In this document: one piece after another, positions 37,201-51,300 of the stretch
How positions within the stretch are numbered: the stretch's first letter is position 1
How the letters are laid out: each line of letters starts with the position of its first letter
NCBI GenBank assembly: GCA_963932145.1
Contig: CAWVQA010000036.1
Location: 310,001 to 374,000, forward strand
Length of the DNA: 64,000 bases
From: Acanthosepion lycidas
Taxonomy: Eukaryota; Mollusca; Cephalopoda; Sepiida; Sepiidae
Direction: 5' to 3'
The notes under the pieces: generated by a model
Seen by the model: the letters and a program-made list of their open reading frames with translations, nothing else
Database searches by the model: none
Told to the model about the DNA's origin: nothing
Translations under genes and position numbers: made by a program

Positions 37201-39475
37201 GTCGAATCCATGCACGCTACGATTACGGTATGAATTTGAAGCAAAATATTTTTGTGCAGAGCCTAGATTAGGTCTTTCCCTGTCAATAATGCTAAATGAA
37301 GGAAGTAAAAGATAAATATAAATAGGAAACAGAAAAGTAATGTACAGTGATCACCCATTTTCTGCCCACAATCTTTTTCATGGAAATCCCAGTCATAAGA
37401 GTCGAGTCCATGCATGCTACGATCACGGTATGAATTTGAAGGCACAATATGTTTTTGCAGATCTTAGATTAGGTCTTTCCCTTTCCATAATGCTGAATTG
37501 AGGAAGTAAAATATAAATATAAATAAGAAACAGAAGAGAAATGTACAGTGATCAGCCATTTTCTGCCCAAAATCTTTTTCATGGAAATCACAGTCATATT
37601 AGTCGAGTCCATGCATGCTACGATCACGGTATGAATTTGAAGGCAAAATATTTTTTTGCAGATCTTAGATTAGGTCTTTCCCTATCCATAATGATAAATT
37701 AAGGAGGTAAAATATAAATATAAATAGGAAACAGAAGAGAAATGTACAGTGATCACCCATTTTCTGCCCACAATCTTTTTCATGGAAATCCAAGTCATCT
37801 GAGTCGAGTCCATGCATGCTACGATCACGGTATGAATTTGAAGGCAAGATATTTTCGTGCAGACCTTAGATTAGGTCTTTCCCTGTCCATAATGCTAAAT
37901 TGAGGAAGTAAAATAGAAATATAAATAGAAAACAGAAGAGAAATGTACAGCGATCACCCATTTTCGGCCCACAATCTCTTTCATGGAAATCCCAGTCATA
38001 TGAGTCGAGTCCATGCATGCTACGATCACGGTATGAATTTGGAGGCAAAATATTTTTGTGCAGATTTTAGATTAGGTCTTTACCTGTCCATAATGCTAAA
38101 TTTAGGAGGTAAAATATAAATATAAATAGGAAACAGAAGAGAAATGTACAGTGATCACCCATTTTTGGCCCACAATCTTTTTCATGGAAATCCCAGTCAT
38201 ATGAGTCGAGTCCATGCATGCTACGATCACGGTATGAATTTGGAGGCAAAATATTTTTGTGCAGATTTTAGATTAGGTCTTTACCTGTCCATAATACTAA
38301 ATTGAGGAGGTAAAATATAAATATGAATAGGAAACATAAGAGAAATGTACATTGATCACCCATTTTCGGCCCACAATCTTTTTCATGGAAATCGCAGTCA
38401 TATGAATCGAGTCCAAGCATGCTACGATCACGGTATGAATTTGAAGGGAAAATATTTTTGTGAATATTTTAGATTGGGTCTTTCCCTGTCCATAATGCTA
38501 AATTGAGCAGGTAAAATATAAATATAAATAGGAAACAGAAGAGAAATGTACAGTGATCACCCATTTTCTGCCCACAATCTTTTTCATGGAAATCCCAGTC
38601 ATATGAGTCGAGTCAATGCATGGTACGATCACGGTACGAATTTGAAGGCAAAATATTTTTGTGCAGATTTTAGATTTGGTCTTTCCCTGTCCATAATGCT
38701 AAATTGAGGAGGTAAAATATAAATATAAATAGGAAACAGAAGAGAAATGTACAGTGATCACGCATTTTCGGCCCACAAGCTTTTTCATGGAAATCCCAGT
38801 CATATGAGTCGAGTCCATGCATGCTACGATCACGGTATGAATTTGAAGGCAAAATATTTTTGTGCAGATCTTAGATTAAGTCTTTCCCGGTGGATAATGC
38901 TAAATTGAGGAGGTAAAATAGAAATATAAATAGGAAACAGAAGAGAAATGTACAGCGATCACCCATTTTCGGCCCACAATCTTTTTCATGGAAATCCCAG
39001 TCATATGAGTCAAATCCATGCATGCTACGATCACGGTATGAATTTGAAGGCAAAATATTTTTGTACAGAACTTAGATTAGGTCTTTCCCTGTCCAAAATG
39101 CTAAATTGAGGAGGTAAAATATAAATATAAATAGGAAACAGAAGAAAAATGTACAGTGATTACCGATTTTTGGCCCACAATCTTTTTCATGGAAATCCCA
39201 GTCATATGAGTCGAGTCCATGCATGCTACGGTCACGGTATGAATTTGAAGGCAAAATATTTTTGTGCAGAGCTTAGATTAGGTCTTTCCCTGTCCATAAT
39301 GATAAATTGAAGAAGTAAAATATAAATATAAATAGGAAACAGAAGAGAAATGTACAGTGATCCCCCATTTTCGGCCCACCATCTTTTTCATGGAAATCCC
39401 AGTCATATGAGTCGAGTCCATGCATGCTACGATCACGGTATGAATTTGAAGGCAAAATATTTTTGTGCAGATATT
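34240..39475. repeat. Mosaic of duplicated satellite blocks
   Basis: Three block pairs overlap here. About 34240-34490 matches 36450-36700 (offset 2210; CAGTAATCACCC, GGCACACAACC). About 34625-35090 matches 37236-37701 (offset 2611; GCAGAGCCTAG, TCAATAATGC, AAAAGATAAATAT, CACAATATGTTTTTG). About 35640-36060 matches 39055-39475 (offset 3415; GATTACCGATTTTTGG, ATTGAAGAAGT, GATCCCCC with CCACCATC). The differing offsets mean several exchange events, not one repeat unit. Confidence 0.75.
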
Positions 39476-39479
39476 AGAT

Positions 39480-42400
39480 TAGGTATTTCCCTGTCCATAA
39501 TGCTAAATTGAGGAGGTAAAATATAATTATAAATAGGAAACAGAAGAGAAATGTACAGTGATCACCCATTTTCGGCCCACAATCTTTTTCATGGAAATCC
39601 CAGCCATATGAGTCGAGTTCATGCATGCTACGATCACGGTATGAATTTGAAGGCAAAATATTTTTGTGCAGATTTTAGATTGGGTTTTTCCCTGTCCATA
39701 ATGCTAAATTGAGGAGGTAAAATATAAATATAAATAGGAAACAGAAGAGAAATGTAGAGTGATCACCCATTTTCGGCCCACAATCTTTTTCATGGAAATC
39801 CCAGTCATATGAGTCGTGTCCATGCATGCTACGATCACGGTATGAATTTGAAGGCAAACTATTTTTGTGCAGATCTTAGATTAGGTCATTCCCTGTCCAT
39901 AATGCTAAATTGAGGAGGTAAAATAGAAATATAAATAGGAAACAGAAGATAAATGTACAGTGATCACCCATTTTCGGCCCACAATCTTTTTCATGGAAAT
40001 CCCAGTCATATGAGTCGAGTCCATGCATGCTACGATCACGGTATGAATTTGAAGGCAAAATATTTTTGTGCAGATATTAGATTAGGTCTTTCACTGGCCA
40101 TAATGCTAAATTGAGGAGCTAAAATATAAATATAAATAGGAAACAGAAGAGAAATGTACAGTGATCACCCATTTTCGGCCCACAATCTTTTTCATGGAAA
40201 TCCCAGTCATATGAGTCGAGTTCATGCATGGTACGATCACGGTATGAATTTGAAGGCAAAATATTTTTGTGCAGATCTTAGATTAGGTCTTTCCCTGTCC
40301 ATAATGCTAAATTGAGGAGGTAAAATATAAATATAAATAGGAAACAGAAGAGAAATGTACAGTGATCACCCATTTTCGGCCCACAATCTTTTTCATGGAA
40401 ATCCCAGTCATATGTGTCGAGTCCATGCATGCTACGATCACGGTATAAATTTGAAGGCAAAATATTTTTGTGCACTACTTAGATTAGGTCCTTCCCTGCC
40501 CATAATGCTAAATTGAGGAGCTAAAATAGAAATATAAATAGGAAACAGAAGAGAAATGTACAGTGATCACCCATTTTCGGCCCACAATCTTTTTCATGGA
40601 AATCCCAGTCATATAAGTCGTGTCTATGCATGCTACAATCACGGTATGAATTTGAAGGCAAAATATTTTTGTGCAGATCTTAGATTAGGTCTTTCCCTGT
40701 CCATAATGCTAAATTGAGGAGGTAAACAACAAATATAAATAGGAAACAGAAGAGAAATGTACAGTGATCACCCATTTTCTGCCCACAATCTTTTTCATGG
40801 AAATCCCAGTCATATGAGTCGAGTCAATGCATGCTACGATCACGGTATGAATTTGAAGGCAAAATATTTTTGTGCAGATTTTAGATTTGGTCTTTCCCTG
40901 TCCATAATGCTGAATTGAGGAGGTAAAATATAAATATAAATAGTAAACAGAAGAGAAATGTACAGTGATCACCCATTTTCGGCCCACAATCTTTTTCATG
41001 GAAATCCCAGTCATATGAGTCGAGTCCATGCATGCTACGGTCACGGTATGAATTTGAAGGCAAAATATTTTTGTGCAGAGCTTAGATTAGGTCTTTCCCT
41101 GTCCATAATGCTAAATTGAGGAGGTAAAATATAATTATAAATAGGAAACAGAAGAGAAATGTACAGTGATCACCCATTTTCGGCCCACAATCTTTTTCAT
41201 GGAAATCCCAGCCATATGAGTCGAGTTCATGCATGCTACGATCACGGTATGAATTTGAAGGCAAAATATTTTTGTGCAGATTTTAGATTGGGTTTTTCCC
41301 TGTCCATAATGCTAAATTGAGGAGGTAAAATATAAATATAAATAGGAAACAGAAGAGAAATGTACAGTGATCACCCATTTTCGGCCCACAATCTTTTTCA
41401 TGGAAATCCCAGTCATATGAGTCGAGTTCATGCATGGTACGATCACGGTATGAATTTGAAGGCAAAATATTTTTGTGCAGATCTTAGATTAGGTCTTTCC
41501 CTGTCCATAATGCTAAATTGAGGAGGTAAAATATAAATATAAATAGGAAACAGAAGAGAAATGTACAGTGATCACCCATTTTCGGCCCACAATCTTTTTC
41601 ATGGAAATCCCAGTCATATGTGTCGAGTCCATGCATGCTACGATCACGGTATAAATTTGAAGGCAAAATATTTTTGTGCACTACTTAGATTAGGTCCTTA
41701 CCTGCCCATAATGCTAAATTGAGGAGCTAAAATAGAAATATAAATAGGAAACAGAAGAGAAATGTAGAGTGATCACCCATTTTCGGCCCACAATCTTTTT
41801 CATGGAAATCCCAGTCATATGAGTCGTGTCTATGCATGCTACAATCACAGTATGAATTTGAAGGCAAAATATTTTTGTGCAGATCTTAGATTAGGTATTT
41901 CCCTGTCCATAATGCTAAATTGAGGAGGTAAACTACAAATATAAATAGGAAACAGAAGAGAAATGTACAGTGATCACCCATTTTCGGCCGACAATCTTTT
42001 TCATGGATATCCCAGTCATATGAGTCGAGTCCATGCATGCTACGATCACGGTATGAATTTGAAGGCAAAATATTTTTGTGCAGAGCTTAGATTAGGTCTT
42101 TCCCTGTCCATAATACTAAATTGAGGAGGTAAAATATAAATATAAATAGGAAACAGAAGAGAAATGTACAGTGATCACCCATTTTCGGCCCACAATCTTT
42201 TTCATGGTAATCCCAGTCATATGAGTCGAGTCCATGCATGCTACGATCACGGTATGAATTTGAAGGCAAAATATTTTTGTGCAGATCTTAGATTAGGAGT
42301 TTCCCTGTCCATAATGCTAAATTGAGGAGGTAAAATATAAATATAAATAGGAAACAGAAGAGAAATGTACAGTGATCACCCATTTTCGGCCCACAATCTT

Positions 42401-43704
42401 TTTCATGGAAATCCCAGTCATATGAGTCGAGTCCATGCATGCTACGATCACGGTATGAATTTTAAGGCAAAATATTTTTGTGCAGAGCTTAGATTAGGTC
42501 TTTACCTGTCCATAATGCTAAAGTGAGGAGGTAAAATACAAAAATAAATAGGAAACAGAAGGGAAATGTACAGTGATCACCCATTTTCGGCCGACACTCT
42601 TTTTCATGGAAATCCCAGTCATATGAGTGGAGTCCATGCATGCTACGATCACGGTATGAATTTGAAGGCAAAATATTTTTGTGCAGATCTTAGATTAGTT
42701 CTTTCCCTGTCCATTATGCTAAATTGAGGACGTAAAATAGAAATATAAATAGGAAACAGAAAAGAAATGTACAGTGATCACCCATTTCTGCCCACTATCT
42801 TTTTCATGGAAATCCCAGTCATATGAGTCGAGTCCATGCATGCTACGATCACGGTATGAATTTGAAGGCAAAATATTTTTGTGCAGATATTAGATTAGGT
42901 CTTTCACTGGCCATAATGCTAAATTGAGGAGCTAAAATATAAATATAAATAGGAAACAGAAGAGAAATGTACAGTGATCACCCATTTTCGGCCCACAATC
43001 TTTTTCATGGAAATCCCAGTCATATGAGTCGAGTTCATGCATGGTACGATCACGGTATGAATTTGAAGGCAAAATATTTTTGTGCAGATCTTAGATTAGG
43101 TCTTTCCCTGTCCATAATGCTAAATTGAGGAGGTAAAATATAAATATAAATAGGAAACAGAAGAGAAATGTACAGTGATCACCCATTTTCGGCCCACAAT
43201 CTTTTTCATGGAAATCCCAGTCATATGTGTCGAGTCCATGCATGCTACGATCACGGTATAAATTTGAAGGCAAAATATTTTTGTGCACTACTTAGATTAG
43301 GTCCTTACCTGCCCATAATGCTAAATTGAGGAGCTAAAATAGAAATATAAATAGGAAACAGAAGAGAAATGTAGAGTGATCACCCATTTTCGGCCCACAA
43401 TCTTTTTCATGGAAATCCCAGTCATATGAGTCGTGTCTATGCATGCTACAATCACAGTATGAATTTGAAGGCAAAATATTTTTGTGCAGATCTTAGATTA
43501 GGTATTTCCCTGTCCATAATGCTAAATTGAGGAGGTAAACTACAAATATAAATAGGAAACAGAAGAGAAATGTACAGTGATCACCCATTTTCGGCCGACA
43601 ATCTTTTTCATGGATATCCCAGTCATATGAGTCGAGTCCATGCATGCTACGATCACGGTATGAATTTGAAGGCAAAATATTTTTGTGCAGAGCTTAGATT
43701 AGTT
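39480..43704. repeat. Mosaic of 6- and 8-monomer duplications
   Basis: About 39480-39705 matches 41088-41313 (offset 1608; AATTATAAATAGG, CAGCCATATGAG, GATTGGGTTTTTCC). About 40124-40710 matches 41330-41916 (offset 1206). About 41330-42080 matches 42937-43687 (offset 1607). Linked markers are CATGCATGGTACG, CATATGTGTCGAG, GTATAAATTTG, GCACTACTTAG, CTGCCCATAATG, GAGGAGCTAAAA and GTGTCTATGCATG. At the left end of the last copy (42885-42936) the match is to about 40070 instead, which marks a mosaic junction. Confidence 0.78.
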
Positions 43705-44979
43705 CTTTCCCTGTCCATAATGCTAAATTGAAGAGGTAAAATATAAATATAAATAGGAAACAGAAGGGAAATGTACAGTGATTACCCGTTTTCGGCCCAC
43801 AATCTTTTTCATGGAAATCTCCGTCATATGAGTCGAGTCCATGCATGCTACGATCACGGTATGAATTTGAAGGCAAAATATCTTTGTGCAGATCTTCGAT
43901 TAGGTCTTTCCCTGTGCATAATGCTAAATAGAGGAGGTAAAATAGAAATATAAATAGGAAACATAAGAGAAATGTACAGTGATCACCCATTTTCGGCCTA
44001 GAAACTTTTTCATGGAAATCCCAGTCATATGAGTCGAGTCCATGCATGCTACGATCACGGTATGAATTTGAAGGCAAAATATTTTTGTGCAGATTTTAGA
44101 TTAGGTCTTTCCCTGTCCATAATGCTAAATTGAGGAGGTAAAATACGAATAAGAATAGGAAACAAAAGAGAAATGTACAGTGATCACCCATTTTCGGCCC
44201 ACCATCTTTTTCATGGAAATCCCAGTCATATGAGTCGAGTCCATGCATGCTACGATCACGGTATGAATTTGAAGGCAAAATATTTTTGTGCGGAACTTAG
44301 ATTAGGTCTTTCCCTGGCCATAATGCTAAATTGAGGAGGTAAAATAGAAATATAAATAGGAAACAGAAGAGAAATGTACAGTGATCACCCATTTTCGGCC
44401 CACAATCTTTTTTATGGAAATCGCAGTCATATGAGTCGAGTCAATGCATGCTACGATCACGGTATGAATTTTAAAGCAAAATATTTTTGTGCAGATTTTA
44501 GATTAGGTTTTTCCCTGTCCATAATGCTAAATTGAGGAGGTAAAATACGAATAAGAATAGGAAACGGAAGAGAAATGTACAGTGATCACCCATTTTCGGT
44601 CCACAATCTTTTTCATGGAAATCCCAGTCATATAAGTCGAGTCCATGCATGCTACGATCACGGTATGAATTTGAAGGCAACATATTTTTTTGCAGATTTT
44701 AGATAAGGTCTTTCCCTGTCCATAATGCTAAATTGAGTAGGTAAAATATAAATATAAATAGGAAACAGAAGAGAAATGTACAATGATCTCCCATTTTCGG
44801 CCCACAATCTTTTTCATGGAAATCCCAGTCATATGAGTCGAGTCCATGCATGCTATGATCACAGTAGGAATTTGAAGGCAAAATATTTTTGTGCAGATTT
44901 TAGATTAGGTCATTCCCTGTCCATAATGCTAAATTGAGGAGGTAAAATATAAATATAAATAGGAAACAGCAGAGAAATG

Positions 44980-45895
44980 TACAGTGATCACCCATTTTGT
45001 GCCCACTGTCTCTTTCATGGAAATCACAGTCATATGATTCGAGTCCATGCATGCTATGATCACAATATGAATTTGAAGGCAAAATATTTTTTTGCAGATC
45101 TTAGATTAGGTCTTTCCCTGTCCACAATGGTAAATTAAGGAAGTAAAATATAAATATAAATAGGAAACAGAAGAGAAATGTACAGTGATCACCCATTTTG
45201 TGCCCACAATCTTTTTCATGGAAATCCCAGTCATATGAGTCGAGTCCATGCATGCTACGATCACGGTATGTATTTGAAGGCAAAATATTTTTTTGCAGAT
45301 CTTAGATTAGGCTTTACCTGTTCACACTGCTAAATTAAGGTAGTTTAAATATAAATAGGAAACAGAAGAGAAATGTACAGTGATCACCCATTTTCTGCCC
45401 TCAATCTTTTTCATGGAAATCCCAGTCATATGAGTCGAGTCCATCCATGCTACGATCACGGTATAAATTTGAACGCAAAATATTTATTTGCCGATCCTAG
45501 ATTAGATCTTTCCCTGTCCACAATGCTAAATTAAGCAAGTAAAATGTAAATATAAGTAGGAAACAGAAGAGAAATGCACAGAGATCACCCATTTTCGGCC
45601 CACAATCTTTTTCATGGAAATCCCAGTCATATGAGTCGAGTCCATGCATGCTACGATCACGGTATAAATTTGAACGCAAAATATTTTTTTGCCGATCCTA
45701 GATTAGGTCTTTCCCTGTCCACAATACTAAATTAAGGAAGTAAAATAGAAATATAAATAGGAAACAGAAGAGAAATGTACAGTGATCACCCATTTTCTGC
45801 CCACAATCTTTTTCATGGAAATCCCAGTCATATGAGTCGAGTCCATGCATGCTACGCTCACGGTATGAATTTGAATGCAAAATATTTTTTTGCAG
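44980..45895. repeat. Patch of GTG/CTG monomers with TCCACAATG
   Basis: About four monomers share CTGTCCACAATG or a close variant, AAATTAAGG, and the T7 or TTTATTTGC form. One also has a shortened AT tract (GTAGTTTAAATATAAAT near 45341). They interrupt a region of CGGCCC-type monomers. Confidence 0.6.
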
Positions 45896-46632
45896 GTTTT
45901 AGATTAGGTCTTTCCCTGTCCATAACGCTAAATTGAGGAGGTAAAATATAAATATAAATAGGAAACAGAAGAGAAATGTACAGTGATCACCCATTTTCGG
46001 CCCACAAACTTTTTCATGGAAATCCCAGTCATATGAGTCGAGTCAATGCATGCTACGATCACGGTATGAATTTGAAGGCAAAATATTTTTGTGCAGATTT
46101 TAGATTATGTCTTTCCCTGTCCATAATGCTAAATTGAAAATTTAAAATATAAATATAAATAGGAAACAGAACAGAAATGTACAGTGATCACCCATTTTCG
46201 GCCAACAATCTTTTTCATGGAAATACCAGTCATATGAGTCGAGTCCATGCATGCTACGTTCACGGTATGAATTAGAAGGCAAAATATTTTTGTGCAGAGC
46301 TTAGATTAGGTCTTTCCCTGTCCATAATGCTAAATTGAGGATGTAAAATAGAAATATGAATACGAAACAGAAGAGAAATGTACAGTGATCACCCATTTTC
46401 GGCCCACAATCTTTTTCATGGAAATCCCAGTCACATGAGTCGAGTCCATGCATTCTACGATCACGGTATGAATTTGAAGGCAAAATATTTTTGTGCAGAT
46501 CTTAGATTAGGTCTTTCCCTGTCCATAATGCTAAATTAAGGAGGTAAAATATGAATATAAATAGAAAACAGAAGAGAAATATACAGTGATCACCCATTTT
46601 CCGCCCACAACCTTTTTCATGGAAATCCCATT

Positions 46633-47192
46633 CAAATGAGTCGAGTACACGCATGCTACGATCACAGTATGAATTTGAAGGCAAAATATTTTTGTGAAGG
46701 TTTTAGGTTAGGTCTTTCCCTGTCCATAATGCTTAATTGAGGAGGTAAAATATAAATATAAATAGGAAACAGAAGAGAAATGTACAGTGATCACCCACTT
46801 TCTGCCCACAATCTTTTTCATGGAAATCCCAGTCATATGAGTCGAGTCCAGGCATGCTACGATCACGGTATGAATTTGAAGGCAAAATATTTTTGTGCAG
46901 ATCTTAGATTAGGTCTTTCCCTGTCCATAATGCTAAATTGAGGAGGTAAAATATAAATATAAATAGTAAACAGAAGAGAAATGTACAGTGACCACCCATT
47001 TTCGGCCCACAATCTTTTTCATGGAAATCCCAGTCAAATGAGTCGAGTACACGCATGCTACGATCACAGTATGAATTTGAAGGCAAAATATTTTTGTGAA
47101 GGTTTTAGGTTAGGTCTTTCCCTGTCCATAATGCTTAATTGAGGAGGTAAAATATAAATATAAATAGGAAACAGAAGAGAAATGTGCAGTGA
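46633..47192. repeat. Two-monomer-period duplication
   Basis: About 46633-46790 and 47035-47192 share TCAAATGAGTCGAGTACACG, GTGAAGGTTTTAGGTTAGG and ATGCTTAATTG at an offset of 402 bp, which is exactly two monomers, with different sequence between them. Confidence 0.8.
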
Positions 47193-47575
47193 TCACCCAT
47201 TTTCTGACGACAATCTTTTTCATCGAAATCCCAGGCATATTAGTCGAGTCCCTGCATGCTACGTTCACGGTATGAATTTGGAGGTAAAATATTTTTGTGC
47301 AGATCTTAGATTAGGTCATTCCCTGTCCATAATGCTAAATTAAGGAGGTAAAATAGAAATATAAATAGGAAACAGAAGAGAAATGTACAGTGATCACCTA
47401 TTTTCGGAACACAATCTTTTTCATGGAAATCCCAGTCATACGAGTCGAGTCCATGCATGCTACGATCACGGTATGAATTTGAAGGCAAAATATTTTTGTG
47501 CAGATTTTAGATTAGGTCTTTCCCTGTCCATAATGCTAAATTGAGCAGGTAAAATATAAATATAAATAGGAAACA

Positions 47576-48303
47576 GAAGAGAAATGTACAGCGATCTCCC
47601 ATTTTCGGCCAACAATCTTTGTCATGGAAATCCCAGTCATATGAGTCGAGTCCATGCATGCTACGATCATGGTATGAATTTGAAGGCAAAATATTTTTGT
47701 GCAGATTTTAGATTAGGTCTTTCCCTGTCCATAATGCTAAATTGAGGAGGTAAAATATAAATATAAATAGGAAATAGAAGAGAAATGTACAGTGATCACC
47801 CATTTTCGGCCCACAATCTTTTTCATGGAAATCCCAGTCATATGAGTCGAGTCCATGCATGCTACGATCATGGTATGAATTTGAAGGCAAAATATTTTTG
47901 TGCAGATCTTAGATTAGGTCTTTTCCTGTCTATAATGCTAAATTGAGGAGGTAAAATATAAATATAAATAGGAAACAAAAGAGAAATATACAGTGATCAC
48001 GCATTTTCGGCCCACAATCTTTTTCATAGAAATCCCAGTCATATGAGTCGAGTCCATGCATGCTACGATCACGGTATGAATTTGAAGGCAAAATATTTTT
48101 GTGCAGAATTTAGATTAGGTCTTTCCCTGTCCATAATGCTAAATTGAGGAGGTAAAATAGAAATATAAATAGGAAACAGAAGAGAAATGTACAGCGATCT
48201 CCCATTTTCGGGCAACAATCTTTGTCATGGAAATCCCAGTCATATGAGTCGAGTCCATGCATGCTACGATCATAGTATGAATTTGAAGGCAAAATATTTT
48301 TGT
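47576..48303. repeat. Three-monomer-period duplication
   Basis: About 47576-47700 and 48179-48303 share ACAGCGATCTCCC, CAACAATCTTTGTC and a CGATCATGGT or CGATCATAGT change, at an offset of 603 bp. A marker between them (ACAAAAGAGAAATATACAG with GATCACGC, near 47976) recurs near 55202, about 7.2 kb away. Confidence 0.72.
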
Positions 48304-51300
48304 GCAGATTTTAGATTAGGTCTTTCCCTGTCCATAATGCTAAATTGAGGAGGTAAAATATAAATATAAATAGGAAATAGAAGAGAAATGTACAGTGATC
48401 ACCCATTTTCGGCCCACAATCTTTTTCATAGAAATCCCAGTCATATGAGTCGAGTCCATGCATGCTACGATCACGGTATGAATTTGAGGGCAAAATATTT
48501 TTGTACAGATCTTATATTAGGTCTTTCCCTGTCCATAATGCTAAATTGAGGATGTAAAATAGAAATATAAATTGGAAACAGAAGAGAAATGTACAGTGAT
48601 CACACATTTTCTGCCCACAATCTTTTTCAGGGAAATCCCTGTCATATGAGTCGAGTCCATGCATGCTACGATCACGGTATGAAGTTGAAAGCAAAATATT
48701 TTTGTGCAGAATTTAGATTAGGTCTTTCCCTGTACATAATGCTAAATTGAGGAGGTAAAATATAAATATAAATAGGAAACAGAAGAGAAATATACAGTGA
48801 TCACCCATTTTCTCACCACAATCTTTTTCATGGAAATCCCAGTCATATGTGTCAAGTCCATGCATTCTACGATCACGGTATGAATTTGAAGGCAAAATAT
48901 TTATTTGCAAAGCTTAGATTAGGTCTTTCCCTGTCCATAATGCTAAATTGAGGAAGTAAAATATAAATATAAATAAGAAACAGAAAAAAAATGTACAGTG
49001 ATCATCCATTTTCTGCCCACAATCTTTATCATGGAAATCCCAGTCATATGAGTCGAGTTCATGCATGCTACGATCACGGTATGAATTTGAAGGCAAAATA
49101 TTTTTGTGCAGATTTTAGATTAGGACTTTCCCTGTCCATAATGCTAAATTGAGGAGGTAAAATAGAAATATAAATAGGAAACAGAAGAGAAATGTACAAT
49201 GATCACCCATTTTCAGCCCACAATCTCTTTCATGGAAATCCCAGTCATATTAGTCGAGTCCATGTATGCTACGATCACGGTATGAATTTGAAGGCAAAAT
49301 AATTTTTTGATGAACTTAGATTAGATCTTTCCCATTCCATAATGCTTAATGAAGGAAGTAAAATAGAAATATAAATAGGAAACAGAAGAGAAATGTACAG
49401 TGATCACCCATTTTCGGCCCACAATCTTTTTCATGGAAATCCCAGTCATATGAGTCGAGTCCATGCATGCTACGATCACGGTATTAATTTGAAGGTAAAA
49501 TATTTCTGTGCACAGCTTAGATTAGGTCTTTCCCTGTCCATAATGCTAAATTGAGGAGGTAAAATAGAAATATAAATAGGAAACAGAAGAGAAATGTACA
49601 GTGATCACCCATTTCTGCCCAGTATCTTTTTCATGGAAATCCCAGTCATATGAGTCGAGTTCATTCATGTTACGATCACGGTATGAATTTGAAGGCAAAA
49701 TATTTATGTGTAGATTTTAGATTAGGTCTTTCCCTGTCCATAATGCTAAATTGAGGAGGTAAAATAGAAATATAAATAGGAAACAGAAGAGAAATGTACA
49801 GTGATCACCGATTTTCGGCACACAATCTTTTTCATGGAAATCCCAGTCATATGAGTAGAGTTCATGCATGCTACGATCACGGTATGAATTTGAAGGCAAA
49901 ATATTTTTGTGCAGAGCTTAGATTAGGTCTTTCCCTGTCCATAATGCTAAAATGAGGAGGTAAAATATAAATATAAATAGGAAACAGAAGAGAAATGTAC
50001 AGTGATCACCCATTTTCGGCCCACAATCTTTTTCATGGAAATCCCAGTCATATGAGTCGAGTTCATGCATGCTACGATCACGGTATGTATTTGAAGGCAA
50101 AATATTTATGTGTAGATTTTAGATTAGGTCTTTCCCTGTCCATAATGCTAAATTGAGGAGGTAAAATATAAATATAAATAGGAAACAGAAGAGAATTGTA
50201 CAGTGATCACCCATTTTAGGCCCACAATCATTTTCATGGAAATCCGAGTCATATGAGTAGAGTTCATGCATGCTACGATCACGGTATGAATTTGAAGGCA
50301 AAATATTTTTGTGCAGGTTTTAGATTAGGTCTTTCCCTGGCCATAATGCTAAATTGAGGAGGTAAAATAGAAATATAAATAGGAAACAGAAGAGAAATGT
50401 ACAGTGATCACCAATTTATGCCCACAATCTTTTTCATGGAAATCCCAGTCATATCAGTGGAGTCCATGCATGCTACGATCTCGGTATGAATTTGAAGGCA
50501 AAATATTTTTGTGTAGAGCTTAGATTAGGTCTTTCCCTGGCCATAATGCTAAATTGAGGAGGTAAAATATAAATATAAATAGGAAACAGAAGAGAAATGT
50601 ACAGTGATCACCCATTTTAAGCCCACAATCTTTTTCATGGAAATCCCAGACATATGAGTCGAGTCTATACATGCTACGATACGGTATGAATTTGAAGGCA
50701 AAATATTTTTGTGCAGAGCTTAGTTTAGGTATTTCCCTGTCCATAATGCTAAATGAAGGAAGTAAAATAGAAATATAAATAGGAAACAGAAGAGAAATGT
50801 ACAGTGATCACCCATTTTCGCCACACAATCTTTTTCATGGAAATCCCAGTCATATGAGTCGAGTCCATGCATGCTACGATCACGGTATGAATTTGAAGGC
50901 AAAATATTTTTGTACAGAGCTTACATTAGGTCTTTCCCTGGCCATAATGCTAAATGAAGGAAGTAAAATAGAAATAGAAATAGGAAACAGAAGAGAAATG
51001 TACAGTGATCACCCATTTTCGGCCCAGAATCTTTTTCATGGAAATTACAGTCATATGAGTCGAGTCCATGCTTGCTACGATCACGGTATGAATTTAAAGG
51101 CAAAATATTTTTGTGCAGATCTTAGATTAGGTCTTTTCCTGTCGATAATGCTAAATTGAGGAGGTAAAATATAAATATAAATAGGAAACAGAAGAGAAAT
51201 GTACAGTGATCACCCATTTTCTGCCCACAATCTTTTTCATTGAAATCCAAGTCATATGAGTCGAGTCCATGCATGCTACAATCACGGTATGAATTTGAAG